A stretch of 64,000 nucleotides of DNA from RGIG8748 sp045646525 (GTDB taxonomy: Bacteria; Bacillota; Clostridia; UMGS1810): positions 36,971 to 100,970 of the forward strand of contig JAZRKX010000032.1 of the NCBI GenBank assembly GCA_045646525.1. Reading direction: 5' to 3'. The position numbers and the translations under genes are program-made. Positions 25,751-35,240 of this stretch are shown here, piece after piece. Numbering within the stretch: the stretch's first letter is position 1; the number at the start of each line of letters is the position of its first letter. The notes beneath the pieces were generated by a model. It made no database searches. It was not told the origin of the DNA and saw only the letters and a list, made by a program, of their open reading frames with translations.

Positions 25751-28700
25751 TTATTCGATGGTTACAGTACCTTCAAAGGATTTTACAGCATCGCCCTTTA
25801 AAAATACCGTTCCGTCTGATGTGTAACGAATGATAAGGTCACCGCCCACAAGCTTGATTGTGATGTCGGTATCTCTGGAACACAGTCCCATCTCGCATGC
25901 AGCTACAGCAGCAGCGCAGGCACCTGTACCGCAACCCCATGTTTCTCCGTTACCTCTTTCCCATACACGCATCTTAATGGTGTTTTCGCCGACAATCTTT
26001 ACAAATTCGGTATTGATTCTCTCAGGGAAGAGGGGGTCATTTTCAAATTTGGGGCCAATTTCGTCAATATTTAGCTTATCTACATTATCTACAAAAACTA
26101 TACAATGCGGATTTCCTACGGAAACAGCTGTTATGCTGTATTTTCCGTCTGCAACTTCGACTTCGCGGTTTACTATTCTGTCGCCGTCAAGTTTAACGGG
26201 GATATTGGCAGGTGTAAGGTCTGCTTTGCCCATGTTTACTTCTACAGCGCCTATCTTACCGTTTTGACGGGTAAGCTTTAATTCCTTGATACCGCTCTTG
26301 GTTTCTATAGAAATATTAAGCTTATCGACAATTCCGTTTTCGTATAAATACTTACCGACACAACGGATACTGTTGCCGCCCATTTCTCCCTCGCTTCCGT
26401 CTAAGTTGAAGACGCGCATCTTTGCATCTGCAACATCGGAGGGGGATATAAGCACAACGCCGTCGCCGCCTATGCCGTATCTGCGGTTAGAAAGGCTTAC
26501 GGCAAGACCCTCGGGATTGTCTATACGCTGGTCAAAACAATTAAAGAATATATAGTCATTTCCTGTTCCGTACATCTTGGTAAAGTTTAATACGGTTTTT
26601 TCGCTTCTTAAATTGTTTATATCCACAAGCTCTGTACTGTACTCACTGTAGCGGCTCTTAATACTGTCTGCAAGGGCAGAAGCAGTATCCAGAGAGGTAA
26701 GACAGGGGACATTTCTTTCTATAGCTTTACGGCGTATTTTTACGCTGTCTCTTGTGGGTATTCTTCCTTTTGATGATGTAGAAAGAACATAATTTACATT
26801 ACCGCTTTCTATTAGGGTAAGTGTGTTGGTCTTGGAATTTTCGTGAATCTTGGAAACGGTTTCTACATCCAAATCATTGAGTCTCAAAACTTCGGCAGTA
26901 CCCTCGGTAGCGTAGAGCTTGAATCCGAGGTCGGCATATTTCTTGGCTACAGAAGCAATTTCACCCTTATCGGAGTTACGGACAGTAATGAATATTCCTC
27001 CGCGCTGCTTCATATTGCAACCGCTTGAAATAAGACCTTTAAATATTGCCTCTTCTCTTGTGTTTGCAAGTCCGAGAACTTCACCTGTGGATTTCATTTC
27101 GGGTCCGAGGTGGTTATCTACATTTGCAAGCTTTTCGAACGAGAATACAGGCACCTTAACAGCTACATAAGGAGAGGACGGATAGAGTCCTGTGCCGTAG
27201 CCCATATCTTTGAGCTTTTCTCCAAGCATAGTTCTTGTTGCAAGGTCTACCATAGGAATTCCTGTAACCTTGCTTATATAGGGAATAGTTCTTGAACTTC
27301 TGGGATTAACTTCAATTACATAGAGCTCGTTCTGATATATAAGGTACTGTATGTTTACAAGACCTATTACATTGAGGGAGAACGAAAGATTTCTTGTGCT
27401 GTCTATGATTTTCTGTGTAAGTTCGTCTGAGATGTTCCATGCAGGATATACTGCGATGGAGTCACCCGAGTGTACGCCTGTACGCTCTATATGTTCCATA
27501 ATACCGGGAATGAGTATATCTTCACCGTCGCATATGGCATCAACTTCGAGCTCTGTTCCCATAAGGTACTGGTCTATGAGGACAGGGTTTTCTATATTGG
27601 TTTCAAGAATAATAGCCATATATTCTTTTATGTCATTTTCGGTGAAAGCTATAATCATATTCTGACCGCCTAGTACATACGACGGACGCATAAGTACGGG
27701 GTAGCCGATTTCTTCTGCAGCCTTAAGAGCTTCTTCGGTAGTCATTACAGTAGTTCCCTTGGGTCTTGCAATATTATGCTTTTCAAGAAGCGCATCAAAG
27801 AGTTCTCTGTCTTCTGCAGCATCAATGCTTTCAGCAGGAGTACCTAGTATTTTAACACCCTGTGCAGAAAGGAAGTTTGTAAGCTTAATGGCAGTTTGTC
27901 CGCCAAATGCCACAACAACACCTACAGGCTTTTCTACACGGATTATATTCATAACATCCTCGTTTGTAAGAGGCTCAAAATACAGTCTGTCTGCGGTATC
28001 AAAGTCAGTAGATACAGTTTCGGGATTGTTGTTTACAATTACTACATCATATCCTGCTTTTTTAAGCGACCATACGCAGTGTACGGATGCGTAGTCGAAT
28101 TCAACACCCTGACCTATTCTTATAGGACCTGAACCAAAAACAATTACGGTATCTTTCTTTTCTTTTCTTGCAGCCAGAAATTCCTCTGCTTCATTTTCGT
28201 CTTCGTAAACGGAATAGAAGTAGGGGGTAGCAGCCTTATATTCACCTGCACAGGTATCAACCATTTTGAATGAAGCAAAAAGGTGATTTTTTACCTTTTG
28301 ACCGCTTATTCTTTCTATAGCGGTATCGGGATATCCGAGTCTTTTTGCTTTAAGGTAGAGTTCATCAGAAAGCTCCTGTACATGGGAAAGCTCTTTTTCA
28401 AAGTTTGCAAGATTAAGAAGCTTAGAGAGGAACCATTCGTCTATCATGGTAATTTCATGAATTTTGTCTATGGTTATGCCTCTTTTTAAAGCTTCGTATA
28501 CACCAAAGAGTCTCTGGTCATCACAATCGTAGAGCTTGGTTTCGATTTCGCGGTCAGTTAAGTCAAAAAGCTTTGGGTTTGACAGAGTATCAAGCTTAAT
28601 TTCTGCACCGCGGACAGCTTTCATGATGGCTTCTTCAAAGCTTGAGCCTATGCTCATAACTTCGCCTGTAGCCTTCATCTGTGTTCCGAGCTTTTTGGTT

Positions 28701-29803
28701 GCATATACGAATTTATCGAAAGGCCATTTGGGGAACTTAACAACACAGTAATCTACTGTAGGCTCAAAAGCTGCGTAGGTAGCGCCTGTAACATCATTTA
28801 AGATTTCGTCAAGTGTATAGCCTATTGCAATCTTTGTAGCAACCTTGGCTATGGGGTAACCAGTAGCTTTGGATGCAAGAGCCGAAGAACGCGAAACTCT
28901 GGGATTAACCTCTATAACAGCATATTCGAAGCTTTCGGGATTTAAGGCAAACTGACAGTTGCATCCGCCCTCAACTCCAAGGGTATCTACGATGTCCAAA
29001 GCAGCATTTTTAAGCATGGAATATTCATGTGATGCCAAAGTAACTGCGGGAGCAATAACTATGGAGTCACCTGTGTGTACGCCTACGGGGTCGAGATTTT
29101 CCATGGAGCAAACTGCAATAGTGTTGCCAAGGCTGTCACGGATAACTTCGAACTCTATTTCTTTCCATCCTGAGATACATTTTTCTACAAGAATCTGTGT
29201 AATGGGAGACTGATACAAGCCGTTTGCAGATATCTCTCTTAATTCTTCTTCGTCATGAGCAATACCGCCGCCTGTACCGCCAAGGGTAAATGCAGGACGG
29301 ATTATAAGGGGATAACCTATTTCATTTGCAAAATCCACTGCAGCTTCAACAGTTGTAACAACCGTTGATGGTATGCAGGGCTGACCTATGGATTCCATGG
29401 TGTCCTTGAACATCTGACGGTCTTCAGCCTTGTCTATTGTTTCGGGTTTTGCACCAAGAAGTGTAACACCATGTTTTTCCAAAAAGCCTTCCTTTGCAAG
29501 CTGCATGGAAAGTGTAAGACCTGTCTGTCCGCCAAGAGTAGAAAGGAGACTGTCGGGCTTTTCTTTTTCTATAATTCTTTTGATTGTAGGAAGATTAAGA
29601 GGCTCAAGGTAAATTTCGTCTGCCATAGCATTGTCTGTCATGATGGTAGCAGGGTTGGAGTTTACGAGCACAACCTCAAGACCTGCCTGTTTTAATGCAC
29701 GGCAAGCCTGTGTTCCTGCGTAGTCAAATTCGGCAGCTTGTCCTATAACTATAGGACCTGAGCCTATTACCATAACTTTTTTAAGGTTTTTATTGAGAGG
29801 CAT
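25751..29803 (-). CDS. carB-dapF: fusion of carbamoyl-phosphate synthase large subunit and diaminopimelate epimerase
   Basis: 1350 residues, AAGGAGA ribosome site. Residues 1 to about 1065 are a full CarB: two ATP-grasp halves (GSGPIVIGQAAEFDYAG and GSGPIRIGQGVEFDYAS starts) and the MGS-like allosteric domain (GGIFITVRNSDKG). After a short join near residue 1070 a full DapF follows: TKMYGTGNDYIFF, the first catalytic Cys in GGNSIRC, and the second in WGCGTGACAAA. Both Cys needed for racemisation are present. CarB makes carbamoyl phosphate for pyrimidines and arginine; DapF makes meso-diaminopimelate for wall and lysine. There is no stop or shift between the parts. It follows carA by 2 nt. Confidence 0.95.
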   Translation of the reverse strand: MPLNKNLKKVMVIGSGPIVIGQAAEFDYAGTQACRALKQAGLEVVLVNSNPATIMTDNAMADEIYLEPLNLPTIKRIIEKEKPDSLLSTLGGQTGLTLSMQLAKEGFLEKHGVTLLGAKPETIDKAEDRQMFKDTMESIGQPCIPSTVVTTVEAAVDFANEIGYPLIIRPAFTLGGTGGGIAHDEEELREISANGLYQSPITQILVEKCISGWKEIEFEVIRDSLGNTIAVCSMENLDPVGVHTGDSIVIAPAVTLASHEYSMLKNAALDIVDTLGVEGGCNCQFALNPESFEYAVIEVNPRVSRSSALASKATGYPIAKVATKIAIGYTLDEILNDVTGATYAAFEPTVDYCVVKFPKWPFDKFVYATKKLGTQMKATGEVMSIGSSFEEAIMKAVRGAEIKLDTLSNPKLFDLTDREIETKLYDCDDQRLFGVYEALKRGITIDKIHEITMIDEWFLSKLLNLANFEKELSHVQELSDELYLKAKRLGYPDTAIERISGQKVKNHLFASFKMVDTCAGEYKAATPYFYSVYEDENEAEEFLAARKEKKDTVIVFGSGPIRIGQGVEFDYASVHCVWSLKKAGYDVVIVNNNPETVSTDFDTADRLYFEPLTNEDVMNIIRVEKPVGVVVAFGGQTAIKLTNFLSAQGVKILGTPAESIDAAEDRELFDALLEKHNIARPKGTTVMTTEEALKAAEEIGYPVLMRPSYVLGGQNMIIAFTENDIKEYMAIILETNIENPVLIDQYLMGTELEVDAICDGEDILIPGIMEHIERTGVHSGDSIAVYPAWNISDELTQKIIDSTRNLSFSLNVIGLVNIQYLIYQNELYVIEVNPRSSRTIPYISKVTGIPMVDLATRTMLGEKLKDMGYGTGLYPSSPYVAVKVPVFSFEKLANVDNHLGPEMKSTGEVLGLANTREEAIFKGLISSGCNMKQRGGIFITVRNSDKGEIASVAKKYADLGFKLYATEGTAEVLRLNDLDVETVSKIHENSKTNTLTLIESGNVNYVLSTSSKGRIPTRDSVKIRRKAIERNVPCLTSLDTASALADSIKSRYSEYSTELVDINNLRSEKTVLNFTKMYGTGNDYIFFNCFDQRIDNPEGLAVSLSNRRYGIGGDGVVLISPSDVADAKMRVFNLDGSEGEMGGNSIRCVGKYLYENGIVDKLNISIETKSGIKELKLTRQNGKIGAVEVNMGKADLTPANIPVKLDGDRIVNREVEVADGKYSITAVSVGNPHCIVFVDNVDKLNIDEIGPKFENDPLFPERINTEFVKIVGENTIKMRVWERGNGETWGCGTGACAAAVAACEMGLCSRDTDITIKLVGGDLIIRYTSDGTVFLKGDAVKSFEGTVTIE

Positions 29804-29805
29804 AA

Positions 29806-30879
29806 TTATTTGTCTCCTTTCATGTTGCTTTTGAAATCGTTAATTATAAATTCTGTGTTGTGAGGGCCTTTGCACAGATTAGGTGCAAACTGTGTAGATA
29901 TAATGTTTTTAGTATTGAATCCCTCAATAGTTGAGTCATTAACATTTACAAAGCTTATAGCTGTTTCTGAAGGGAGAGTGTTTTCTTTTATAATATAGCC
30001 GTGATTTTGGCTTGTTATATATATTTTGCCGTTTTTTGTATCCTTAACGGGTTGGTTTACACCTCTGTGTCCGAAAGGATGCTTTACTACCTCGGCGCCT
30101 AGTGCCAGAGCACACAGTTCGTGACCGAGACCGCACGCATATATGGGAACATTTCCAGAAATAAGTTTTTTGAGTTCTGATATAATTTCTTCAAATTCAT
30201 TAGGATTGCCGGGGCCTTGTGAAACTATAACACCGTCTGTGTTTAAACCTATGATATCCTCAGCTTTTGCGGTATAGGGAAGAACAGTAACGGTAATTCC
30301 ATTGGAGGTAAAGGAATTTATAAAGCCTTCTGTAGTACCCAAATCAAGCATACAAACTGTAGCTTCTTCATTTTCTGCTTTGTAGGTTTTAGCTTCTTTA
30401 ACGCTTACCTTGTCAAGATTAACAGAATTATCAAAACCTTTGAGTTCTTTTATTATTTTATCGATATCCGAAATATCATCTGTGATTTTACCTTTCATGG
30501 TGCCCATGTCACGAATAAGTTTTGTAAGTTCGCGGGTGTCAATTCCGGCAAGACCTATGATATTCTTTTCTTTAAGATAGTCCTCTAAGTTACCTTTGCA
30601 TCTGAAGTTTGAGGGGGCGGGGCAAATGGATTTAACAATGTATGCACCGATTGTAGGCTCTTTACTGTCAAGCTCATCGGGGATTATACCGTAATTACCA
30701 ATCAAGGGAAAAGTCTGAATAACAATCTGACCGCAGTATGCGGGGTCATTTAGTAATTCGTTGTATCCTAAAACAGCAGTCTGAAAAACTGTTTCGCCGA
30801 TAAATTCGCCTTCAGCACCGATGCTGTAACCTTTGAAAACCTTACCGTTTTCAAGTACAAGATATAGTGTCTTATCCAT
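29806..30879 (-). CDS. carA: carbamoyl-phosphate synthase small subunit (glutaminase)
   Basis: 357 residues, AGGAGG ribosome site. The N-terminal CarA domain starts LYLVLENGKVFKGYSIG, and the class I glutamine amidotransferase domain has SQGPGNP, the nucleophile region YACGLGHEL with the Cys, and the late His region GHRGVNQP. It gives ammonia from glutamine to the large subunit encoded 2 nt downstream. No arginine or pyrimidine genes adjoin it. A promoter and a likely attenuator lie in the 200-nt leader. Confidence 0.96.
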   Translation of the reverse strand: MDKTLYLVLENGKVFKGYSIGAEGEFIGETVFQTAVLGYNELLNDPAYCGQIVIQTFPLIGNYGIIPDELDSKEPTIGAYIVKSICPAPSNFRCKGNLEDYLKEKNIIGLAGIDTRELTKLIRDMGTMKGKITDDISDIDKIIKELKGFDNSVNLDKVSVKEAKTYKAENEEATVCMLDLGTTEGFINSFTSNGITVTVLPYTAKAEDIIGLNTDGVIVSQGPGNPNEFEEIISELKKLISGNVPIYACGLGHELCALALGAEVVKHPFGHRGVNQPVKDTKNGKIYITSQNHGYIIKENTLPSETAISFVNVNDSTIEGFNTKNIISTQFAPNLCKGPHNTEFIINDFKSNMKGDK

Positions 30880-30907
30880 AAGTTATCCTCCTAAAATGAA
30901 CTGTAAT

Positions 30908-30950
30908 AAAAAAACTCAAAAAAACAGGGAAGACATAAGCTGTCCACCCT
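30908..30950 (-). promoter_or_regulatory. attenuator-type terminator in the carA leader
   Basis: Read on the minus strand: a stem of AGGG + GACA with TGTC + CCCT (30926-30950, small internal loop) followed by two T-runs (30908-30925). It lies between the promoter at 30990-31019 and carA, so it would stop transcription before the gene. I do not see a clear PyrR or T-box motif. Confidence 0.6.
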
Positions 30951-30989
30951 TTACAAATATAAACAGATTATGTTGTTTTTATCCTATAT

Positions 30990-31019
30990 ATTTTACAACA
31001 AAATATGGTATATTGTCAA
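30990..31019 (-). promoter_or_regulatory. sigma-A promoter of carA-carB/dapF
   Basis: On the minus strand TTGACA (31014-31019), 18-nt spacer, TAAAAT (30990-30995). It is a near-consensus promoter about 110 nt upstream of the carA start, leaving room for a regulated leader. Confidence 0.75.
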
Positions 31020-31065
31020 CCTTTAAGATGCGATTTGTTGATATTTTTTTGAAAAAAATTACATT

Positions 31066-31092
31066 TAAAAAGCGTCCTTAAAAAAGGACACT
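31066..31092 (-). terminator. terminator of the microcompartment operon
   Basis: A 9-bp stem with one G-U pair (31084-31092 with 31071-31079) and a T-tract on the minus strand, right after the DeoR-type gene. Confidence 0.85.
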
Positions 31093-31099
31093 TTTATAA

Positions 31100-31861
31100 T
31101 CATACAGTTATTACATTTACTTCGGTATCTTCCAGAAGCCTGCATATTTCTTCATCCAGACCTTTTTCGGATATAAAGTAGTCTATTTCGCTGAATTCTG
31201 CCAGCTTTACAAAACCGATTCTGCCGATTTTTGACTTGTCGCAAAGGTAGAATTTCTTGTCAGAATTATTTATCATGGATTGCTTTACAGCCCATTCCTG
31301 TTCGTTACTGTCAAGAATATCGCCCTTGGCGGTTACACCGCGACTCGAGAAAAATACCTTGTTTGCATAACAATTTTCATTTATGTAGTTGTTTGCAAGA
31401 GTTCCTACAAACGACTGATTGTTGCTTACATATCCGCCTACACCTATAACCTTAAGCGAGGTGTGACCTGCAAGCTCCGAAATAACACGGATAGAATTTG
31501 TTACTATAGTTATATCCTTAAGATTTTTCAGCTCTCTTGCCATATAGAAAGTGGTGGTAGAAGCATCAAGAAATACAGTATCACCGGGGAGAATGTATTT
31601 AACTGCTTCTTTTGCCAGCTTTTCTTTGATATTGGCATTAAGATGCTTTCTTTTTTCAAGCGACATTTCATGATTGCTTTCGTCTACGGGGATTGCTCCT
31701 CCGTGGGTTCTTACAAGAGCCTCCTGCTTTTCAAGCTTTTCAAGGTCGCGGCGTACGGTTTCTTCTGTAACACCAAGCTCTAAGCTGAGCTTGCTTACAA
31801 GAACAGAACCGTCATTTTTGAGAGCTTCTATTATCTTTTTTTGTCTTTCAACAGCAAACAT
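31100..31861 (-). CDS. DeoR-family transcriptional regulator
   Basis: 253 residues from ATG 31861, with GAGGTG six nt upstream; an in-frame GTG at 31870 lies inside that ribosome site. The N-terminus is a DeoR-type winged helix (RQKKIIEALKNDGSV, then VTEETVRRDLEKLE). The C-terminal sugar-phosphate sensor domain has FLDASTTTFYMARELK and the DSNEQEWAVKQ block. DeoR proteins typically respond to phosphorylated sugars. As last gene of the microcompartment operon it is the prime candidate for its control, with a fuculose- or rhamnulose-phosphate as possible signal. A 15-nt palindrome near the operon promoter may be its site. Confidence 0.9.
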   Translation of the reverse strand: MFAVERQKKIIEALKNDGSVLVSKLSLELGVTEETVRRDLEKLEKQEALVRTHGGAIPVDESNHEMSLEKRKHLNANIKEKLAKEAVKYILPGDTVFLDASTTTFYMARELKNLKDITIVTNSIRVISELAGHTSLKVIGVGGYVSNNQSFVGTLANNYINENCYANKVFFSSRGVTAKGDILDSNEQEWAVKQSMINNSDKKFYLCDKSKIGRIGFVKLAEFSEIDYFISEKGLDEEICRLLEDTEVNVITV

Positions 31862-31879
31862 TGTGTTCACCTCAAATAA

Positions 31880-32515
31880 TTATTTTATGATGCGAACCAT
31901 ATCACCGTTTCTGATGCCTGCAGAGTTAGCATCATCGGTATCGATGTGCATCTCTACATTAAAGTCATCACGAACTCGCACCTGTACATCGTAGAATTTG
32001 GTGGGCTTAATGCTGTCTACCATAACATCTACATAATCGCCGTCTTTTATGTTGTGACGAAGCGCGTACTCGGGAGTTAAATGTATATGTCTGTTGGCTA
32101 TGATTACACCTTGTTTTAAATAAACACTGCCTTTTGGTCCAACCAGTACGAGTTTTTCCGAGCCTTCTACTTTGCCGGAGGGGCGCACCGGGGGACTAAC
32201 CTTTAATATAAAGGTGTCTGTCTTGGATATTTCCACCTGTGTCTGATTTCTTACAGGACCTAAAACACGCACTTTTTCTATTGCCTTAAGAGAGGGACCC
32301 ACCAGAGTTACACATTCCTCTGCGGCGTATTCTCTGCCCATGAGTGTCTTCTTTTTGGTAAGCTCGTAGCCTTTGCCAAAAAGAGTATCGAGGTCTTCTC
32401 TGGAAAGGTGAACATGTCTTTGTGAAACACCTATTTTAATTTCGCCGTTTTTGTCCTTGTTGTATTCTTTGAATATTTTTGCTACTGCTTGTTCAATAGT
32501 CTGAATGTCGTACAT
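31880..32515 (-). CDS. pduL: PduL-type phosphate acyltransferase
   Basis: 211 residues, AAGGAG ribosome site. Both PduL half-domains are visible: the metal-binding GVSQRHVHLSRED motif and the second His motif ANRHIHLTPEYA. The enzyme moves an acyl group from CoA to phosphate and frees CoA inside the shell; acyl-phosphate can then give ATP. The first 20 residues (MYDIQTIEQAVAKIFKEY) form an amphipathic helix followed by a short linker, as in PduL encapsulation peptides. Here it probably handles lactoyl-CoA or propionyl-CoA, depending on the pathway. Confidence 0.95.
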   Translation of the reverse strand: MYDIQTIEQAVAKIFKEYNKDKNGEIKIGVSQRHVHLSREDLDTLFGKGYELTKKKTLMGREYAAEECVTLVGPSLKAIEKVRVLGPVRNQTQVEISKTDTFILKVSPPVRPSGKVEGSEKLVLVGPKGSVYLKQGVIIANRHIHLTPEYALRHNIKDGDYVDVMVDSIKPTKFYDVQVRVRDDFNVEMHIDTDDANSAGIRNGDMVRIIK

Positions 32516-32545
32516 AACTAAATCTCCTTAAACCTTGCTAAAACA

Positions 32546-33196
32546 TCAATCGTTTATGATATCCAAATCGAAAAACTTGAGAATTTCCGGATGGGGAGAT
32601 GGAATGCATTCATTTCCGTAAACCTTTGTTATGGCATTGCATGTCTTTTCGCCGTGTTCAAGCGAAGCCTTTACTGCAGATACTGTACCTGCAACAACAA
32701 GTGTTACAAGCATACCGCCAAGTCTTTCTTCTTTGTGAAGAAGCTTTACATCGGCAGCTTTGCACATGGCATCAAGACCCACTACAGCCGAGGTGAAGCC
32801 GGAGATTTCCAGCATACCGATAGCTTTGCCGAAATTTGCGTCGGGAGCTTCTATGCCTTTCATGGTTTTGGGGAATTTTTTATTGAACTTATCTTTGTTC
32901 ATATCCATAAGATAAGCCATTTTTTCTGCATCCTCATCGGGACGGGGGATAATGTGCGAAACGATGTATTTGCCTTTACTCTTAGCATATTCGCTTCCGG
33001 CTTCTATTGCAGCCTTAACAGCAGCAACACTGCCTTCAACTTTAACAACCATAATAAGCGGAACAGGTATGTTCTTTCCGAAAGGTCTGTTTCTGTCGAA
33101 AGCAATAATCCTAACATCGGCAGCTTTTGCCATAACATCTGCCGCACATAAAGCAGTTGTAAAACTATATACTTCTATCAAGCCTAATGCATTCAT
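32546..33196 (-). CDS. BMC-T tandem-domain shell protein
   Basis: 216 residues, weak ribosome site. Two BMC domains in tandem: the first from MNALGLIEVYSFTTAL, the second from about residue 123 (GKAIGMLEISGFTSAVVGLDAMCKAADV). Tandem BMC proteins form trimers that tile with BMC-H hexamers in the shell facet and may gate larger metabolites. A stretch of about 25 residues rich in Asp/Lys/Phe joins the two domains. A short perfect hairpin (33213-33227) lies ahead of the gene. It follows the aldehyde dehydrogenase in the operon. Confidence 0.92.
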   Translation of the reverse strand: MNALGLIEVYSFTTALCAADVMAKAADVRIIAFDRNRPFGKNIPVPLIMVVKVEGSVAAVKAAIEAGSEYAKSKGKYIVSHIIPRPDEDAEKMAYLMDMNKDKFNKKFPKTMKGIEAPDANFGKAIGMLEISGFTSAVVGLDAMCKAADVKLLHKEERLGGMLVTLVVAGTVSAVKASLEHGEKTCNAITKVYGNECIPSPHPEILKFFDLDIIND

Positions 33197-33237
33197 AAGT
33201 TTACCGTCTTTCTTGTGCTATGCACAATTTTTATGTA

Positions 33238-34644
33238 TTAAACAATGTGGAAGCCATCTACAAGGACACATCTTCTGCTTCTTGTAAATGAGTGAGCAGC
33301 TGTAAGACCTTCACCTGTAGGTCCTGCGATGGTAAATGTTGTATAGCCTTCGCCGCCTGCACCGATACCTGCATAGGAGGGTGCATTCTTTACAAAGATT
33401 GTGGTTTCAACAGCCTTTGCGAATCTGGAAAGGTGGTCTATGTTCTTGGAATGGATGTGAGCAGAATGTCTGTTGCCGTGTTCTGCCTTGCAAGCCATCT
33501 TGATAGCTTCATCAATGTTGGATACGCGAACGATTGCAAGTATGGGCATCATAAGTTCTACCTGAACAAAGGGATGCATTTCCTCGGTTTCGCATATTAT
33601 GAGCTTTGTGCCCTTGGGTGCGGTTATGCCAATAGCTTCGAGGAACTTGTAAGCATCTTTGCCAACCCATTTTTTGTTTATATCATATTTACCATCTTTG
33701 TTCACAAGGCAGAGGTTCATAAGCTTCTGGATGTCGTTGCCTTTAAGTAAGTACGCACCGTGCTTCTGCATTTCGCCAATAAGAGTGTCTGCAATGTTAG
33801 AGAATGCGAAACATTCTTTTTCTGCAATACAGGGGAGATTGTTATCAAAGCTTGCGCCGTCTACAATATCCTTTGCAGCCTTTAAAACATCTGCTGTATC
33901 GTCAACAATAACAGGGGGATTGCCTGCGCCTGCACCGATAGCTTTTTTACCGGAAGAAAGCAGAGCCTTAACAACACCGGGTCCGCCTGTAGCAACAAGC
34001 ATTCTCACTATAGGAGACTGCATCATTTCGTCAGAAGATTCCTTAGTGGGATTTTTTACAGAAACAACTATGTTCTCGGGACCGCCGGCTTCAAGTACAG
34101 CACGGTTTACAAGGTCTACAGCATAGTTTGCAGTTTTCTTTGCATTGGGGTGAGGGTTAAATACAACTCCGTTACCGCCGGCAATCATACCCATAGAATT
34201 ACAGAGTACGGTTTCGGATGGGTTGGTAGAGGGGGTAATGCTACCGATTACACCATAGGGAGCCATCTCGATTAATGTCATGCCGTCGTCACCTGTCATA
34301 ACAGAAGGTCTCAAATCTTCTGTACCGGGAGTCTTCTTAGCTACAAGCTGGTGCTTGATGATTTTGTGCGGAACATTACCCATGCCTGTTTCTTCGACAC
34401 CAAGTTTAGCCATGATTTCAGCTTCCTCGAGGGTAAGTCTTCTGATGTTTTTAATCATTTCCTCTCTCTGTGCAACAGAATACTTCTTAAGCTCGTTGTA
34501 GGCTTTGTTTACAGCCTCAAGAGCATCTGTCATAGAAGTGAACACACCTTTCTGATGTGTACCGGTAACTACGACACCATTTGCACCGTTCATGGATTTG
34601 ATTACGTTTGCAACAATTTCGCTAATGTACTTTTCGTTATTCAT
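33238..34644 (-). CDS. pduP: CoA-acylating aldehyde dehydrogenase (PduP/EutE-like)
   Basis: 468 residues. The catalytic Cys lies in NNLPCIAEKECFAF, and the TPSTNPSETVLCNSMG and VATGGPGVVKAL motifs are those of the CoA-dependent aldehyde dehydrogenases of microcompartments. The product is acyl-CoA plus NADH. The first 18 residues (NNEKYISEIVANVIKSM) form an amphipathic helix with a Gly/Ala/Asn linker, a typical encapsulation peptide. In this locus the likely substrate is lactaldehyde from the class II aldolase, giving lactoyl-CoA; propionaldehyde is the alternative if a diol dehydratase exists elsewhere. Confidence 0.95.
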   Translation of the reverse strand: MNNEKYISEIVANVIKSMNGANGVVVTGTHQKGVFTSMTDALEAVNKAYNELKKYSVAQREEMIKNIRRLTLEEAEIMAKLGVEETGMGNVPHKIIKHQLVAKKTPGTEDLRPSVMTGDDGMTLIEMAPYGVIGSITPSTNPSETVLCNSMGMIAGGNGVVFNPHPNAKKTANYAVDLVNRAVLEAGGPENIVVSVKNPTKESSDEMMQSPIVRMLVATGGPGVVKALLSSGKKAIGAGAGNPPVIVDDTADVLKAAKDIVDGASFDNNLPCIAEKECFAFSNIADTLIGEMQKHGAYLLKGNDIQKLMNLCLVNKDGKYDINKKWVGKDAYKFLEAIGITAPKGTKLIICETEEMHPFVQVELMMPILAIVRVSNIDEAIKMACKAEHGNRHSAHIHSKNIDHLSRFAKAVETTIFVKNAPSYAGIGAGGEGYTTFTIAGPTGEGLTAAHSFTRSRRCVLVDGFHIV

Positions 34645-34670
34645 AATCTTCCAGCCTCACTTTATGTATT

Positions 34671-35219
34671 TTAAAGAATTGATTTCCAAAGGTTTTTGTC
34701 AGGGCGGGGGATAACCGCGCTGTCAAGATATGTGCCATCATCTTTTATGGCATCTTTTGCTTTATCTATGGCTGCCGTTACCGCTGCCACCTCGCCTGTA
34801 ATGAACAGATAGGATTTTCCGCTCATTCCTTTTGCCAAACGAAGTTCAATGAGTTTGACAATGGCGGTCTTTGCTGCTACATCTGCAGCTACAATGGCAG
34901 ATGCTGCAGTAAAGGTTTCTATTACACCAAGTGCAGAAACTTCACCGGGGTCTGTAGCACCGTATATGGCAGGGAATATATCTTCATGCGGATTTCCCAG
35001 TACAAAGCTGTCTACAAGCTTGTTGGGGAATCTGGTCTTTGAAGCATCGACAGATGCTTTAACAGCACTTAAATCTCCTGCGATTATAACAATGTATTTA
35101 CCGGGGCATACGGTCATGGCGGAGAGTATCTCAACATCTGAAGTCTTTGCCATGATATCCGCTGCCTGAACACCGGTTGTTACATTAAAATATTCAACCA
35201 TTCCTATTGCTCTTGCCAT
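34671..35219 (-). CDS. pduT: PduT-like BMC-T shell protein with Fe-S cysteine
   Basis: 182 residues with two BMC domains: residues 1-90 (RAIGMVEYFNVTTGVQAADIM) and 95-182 (SALGVIETFTAASAIVAADVA). Cys38 in VCPGKYIV sits at the position that binds a 4Fe-4S cluster at the pore of the PduT trimer. The next gene upstream encodes the Fe-S flavoprotein PduS, so the pair can move electrons through the shell. Size and domain order match PduT. Confidence 0.94.
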   Translation of the reverse strand: MARAIGMVEYFNVTTGVQAADIMAKTSDVEILSAMTVCPGKYIVIIAGDLSAVKASVDASKTRFPNKLVDSFVLGNPHEDIFPAIYGATDPGEVSALGVIETFTAASAIVAADVAAKTAIVKLIELRLAKGMSGKSYLFITGEVAAVTAAIDKAKDAIKDDGTYLDSAVIPRPDKNLWKSIL

Positions 35220-35240
35220 GGTAAGTATCCTTTCCTGGGC

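Noticed and set aside
26286..29695. Several plus-strand frames opposite carB-dapF
   Set aside because: All are shadows of highly conserved coding sequence, with no ribosome sites and low-complexity Ser/Ile-rich translations.
33213..33227. Short hairpin before the BMC-T gene as a terminator
   Set aside because: Only 6 bp and no proper T-tract in the middle of a tightly packed operon.
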